This document shows, piece by piece, positions 38,845-40,148 of a stretch of 40,148 nucleotides of DNA. The notes under the pieces were generated by a model. That model was not told the DNA's origin and did not search any database. It saw nothing but the letters and a program-made list of their open reading frames with translations. The stretch is from Clostridia bacterium (GTDB taxonomy: Bacteria > Bacillota_A > Clostridia > Oscillospirales > CAG-272). The translations under genes and the position numbers were made by a program. Position 1 is the stretch's first letter; every line of letters begins with the position of its first letter. The stretch lies in contig JAFTDQ010000123.1 of NCBI GenBank assembly GCA_017454075.1, positions 1-40,148 of the forward strand, written 5' to 3'.

Positions 38845-40148
38845 ATGAAAAAAACAAACAGACTGCTTTCTGGCGTCATTGCGTTCGCGATCGTTCTCGG
38901 AATGTTTGTCATGCCTCTGAACGCGGCGGCAGGGCCCGCCACGCTTCAGCCGGCCGAAGGCGAGCGTATACCGGTACTCACCGGGAAAGACGATAACGGC
39001 GGCCCCGGCGTAGGCGGTTTCGTTCAGAAGCCGAGATTTACGGATAACGGCGACGGAACGTACTCCGTAGTGACCGGACACGACGGGTGGTACGCGAGCT
39101 GGACGGATGACAAGTACAGCGAGGGTCAGTGGACCAATCAGGACAACGGAAGCGCTCAGTGGAACTATTATTTCCCGCGCGTTTATTATCCCGAAGGAGT
39201 GAAAGCCGTTGAGCTTGCATGGGGTCTTATGAGCCTCGGCGACGCGGCCGACCTTGCCGATTACGAGATCTACTATTCAAGCGACGCGGTCACATGGACG
39301 AAGACCACGGCGTTCACGATGTATTTGTACACGCCCTTCATTTATCATCAGGAGGGAAACGAATACGTAATAGATTTACAAGAGCTTGGTTCGAGCAACG
39401 GTTCAAGCGTCGGCGTAAGATTTGTATTTGATGAAGCGATCGAAGCTAAATACTTCTTCGCATACGATCCTGATCCGGCCTTTGAAAACATTCAGCATTG
39501 GTGCGGATACTTCGTAGCCTGCGAGGCGCCTTCCGCCGCTGAACCTCTTGACTTCAATGAAGTCGGTAATTATATTGCTGATGCTGATTTTGACGCATCC
39601 GATTACGGTGACGCGATAATAGACGTTGTTTCCGACGCCGGGTCTACCGGTCATGCGGGAGACAATGTTCTTAACTTTGGAACCGGCGAGTACTGCCTCA
39701 AAAAAGACTCCTATGTTTGGTACACGTTCACGGCGCCCGAGGCCGGAATATACACGGTAGCCGTCAAGCTTCGCGCAAAGACAGGAGTCCCGCGCGCGTT
39801 CAACATCGGAATGGACTGTGATCCTTCAGACGCGAGCACCCAGATTCAGGGAATCGTTCCCGACGCGTTTTACGGTGACGACGACAGCAGACTATATGCC
39901 GTCATAGATGCCTCCTTGACTGCCGGAGAACACACTTTCTATATTCTGACCGCAACCGATTTTGACGACAGTACAATAAAGAGTGTTGACGTTTACAACG
40001 TTGCAATCTACGCTCCGAAGGCGTCTTCGGCAGTCGCGCCCGATACGCTTCAGCCGGCCGAAGGCGAGCGTATACCGGTACTCACCGGGAAAGACGATAA
40101 CGGCGGCCCCGGCGTAGGCGGTTTCGTTCAGAAGCCGAGATTTACGGA
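38845..40148 (+). CDS. Secreted tandem-repeat protein with discoidin-like domains, 3' end cut off
   Basis: The frame is open from the ATG at 38845 (AAAAGGAGA upstream) to the right edge, at least 434 codons. It has a signal peptide (about 1-30, ending LNAAA). The first domain (about 32-235) matches the protein at 20571: KPRFTDNGDGTYSVV, NYYFPRVYYPEGVKAVELAWGL, YEIYYSSDAVTW, RFVFDEAIEAKYFFAYDPDP. A second domain (about 240-395) has WYTFTAPEAGIYTVAVKL and resembles a beta-sandwich binding module. Then the first domain starts again at about residue 401, with identical DNA over at least 104 bases. The function is unknown; glycan binding is a guess. Confidence 0.8.
   Translation, partial: MKKTNRLLSGVIAFAIVLGMFVMPLNAAAGPATLQPAEGERIPVLTGKDDNGGPGVGGFVQKPRFTDNGDGTYSVVTGHDGWYASWTDDKYSEGQWTNQDNGSAQWNYYFPRVYYPEGVKAVELAWGLMSLGDAADLADYEIYYSSDAVTWTKTTAFTMYLYTPFIYHQEGNEYVIDLQELGSSNGSSVGVRFVFDEAIEAKYFFAYDPDPAFENIQHWCGYFVACEAPSAAEPLDFNEVGNYIADADFDASDYGDAIIDVVSDAGSTGHAGDNVLNFGTGEYCLKKDSYVWYTFTAPEAGIYTVAVKLRAKTGVPRAFNIGMDCDPSDASTQIQGIVPDAFYGDDDSRLYAVIDASLTAGEHTFYILTATDFDDSTIKSVDVYNVAIYAPKASSAVAPDTLQPAEGERIPVLTGKDDNGGPGVGGFVQKPRFT
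38941..39044 (+). repeat. Direct repeat, copy 1
   Basis: These 104 bases recur without a mismatch at 40045-40148, offset by 1104 bases (368 codons, in frame). They encode the start of the discoidin-like domain, from LQPAEGER to QKPRFT. Confidence 0.95.
40045..40148 (+). repeat. Direct repeat, copy 2, reaching the window edge
   Basis: This is identical to 38941-39044. The window stops inside the repeat, so its full length is not visible. Confidence 0.95.

Overview
The window looks like part of a chromosome from an anaerobic Bacillota bacterium, probably an uncultured, fairly GC-rich gut Clostridia lineage. The evidence is the rpmH-rnpA-yidD-yidC-jag cluster, an Rnf operon in the order C-D-G-E-A-B followed by apbE, a NusG-domain-II protein and a Gx transporter, strong AGGAGG-type ribosome sites, sigma-A promoters with 17-base spacing, many lipoproteins, and surface proteins held by a C-terminal membrane helix. 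The lineage is inferred from gene content only.

Layout. 1-4165 (minus): a cut-off lipoprotein that resembles a TIM-barrel glycosidase, and a large membrane-anchored phosphodiester glycosidase. 4337-5743: a cytoplasmic GH20 beta-N-acetylhexosaminidase. 5806-8913: the ribosomal protein L34 / RNase P / YidD / YidC / Jag cluster with its own promoter and terminator. 8995-9462 (minus): a YhcH/NanQ-type sugar anomerase. 9552-17503: a long operon for the Rnf ion-pumping ferredoxin:NAD oxidoreductase, its flavin-attaching enzyme ApbE, two small accessory proteins and, coupled by an ATGA overlap, a GH43 lipoprotein. 17504-17880: a gene-free stretch bounded by inverted repeats, which looks like a small non-autonomous element or a repeat-derived terminator.

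From 17893 to the right edge lies the most interesting part: a glycan-foraging region built from a few gene families used repeatedly. Three AraC-type regulators (minus strand) each face a plus-strand transcription unit. Unit A (19060-22616) holds a solute-binding-like lipoprotein, a membrane-anchored discoidin-like protein and a cytoplasmic Asp-box propeller. Unit B (22859-31714) holds a DUF4091/GH123-like lipoprotein, a Gfo/Idh/MocA dehydrogenase, an M24 peptidase, a DHDPS/NAL-family aldolase, a VOC protein and two more DUF4091 lipoproteins. Unit C (33022-37515) holds a second solute-binding-like lipoprotein, a second propeller and a fourth DUF4091 lipoprotein. Unit D (38845 to the edge) is a large secreted protein with tandem repeats of about 368 residues.

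All four units have the same promoter architecture: a GGACAT motif exactly 59 bases before a TAAAAT/TACAAT -10 box, with a second half-site 22 bases after the first. A very similar site (58 bases) sits before the phosphodiester glycosidase gene. I read this as one AraC-controlled regulon for harvesting N-acetylhexosamine-rich glycans, perhaps with sialic-acid-like sugars. No transport permease is present in the window, although two binding-protein-like lipoproteins are. The substrate is inferred from enzyme families, not shown by the sequence.
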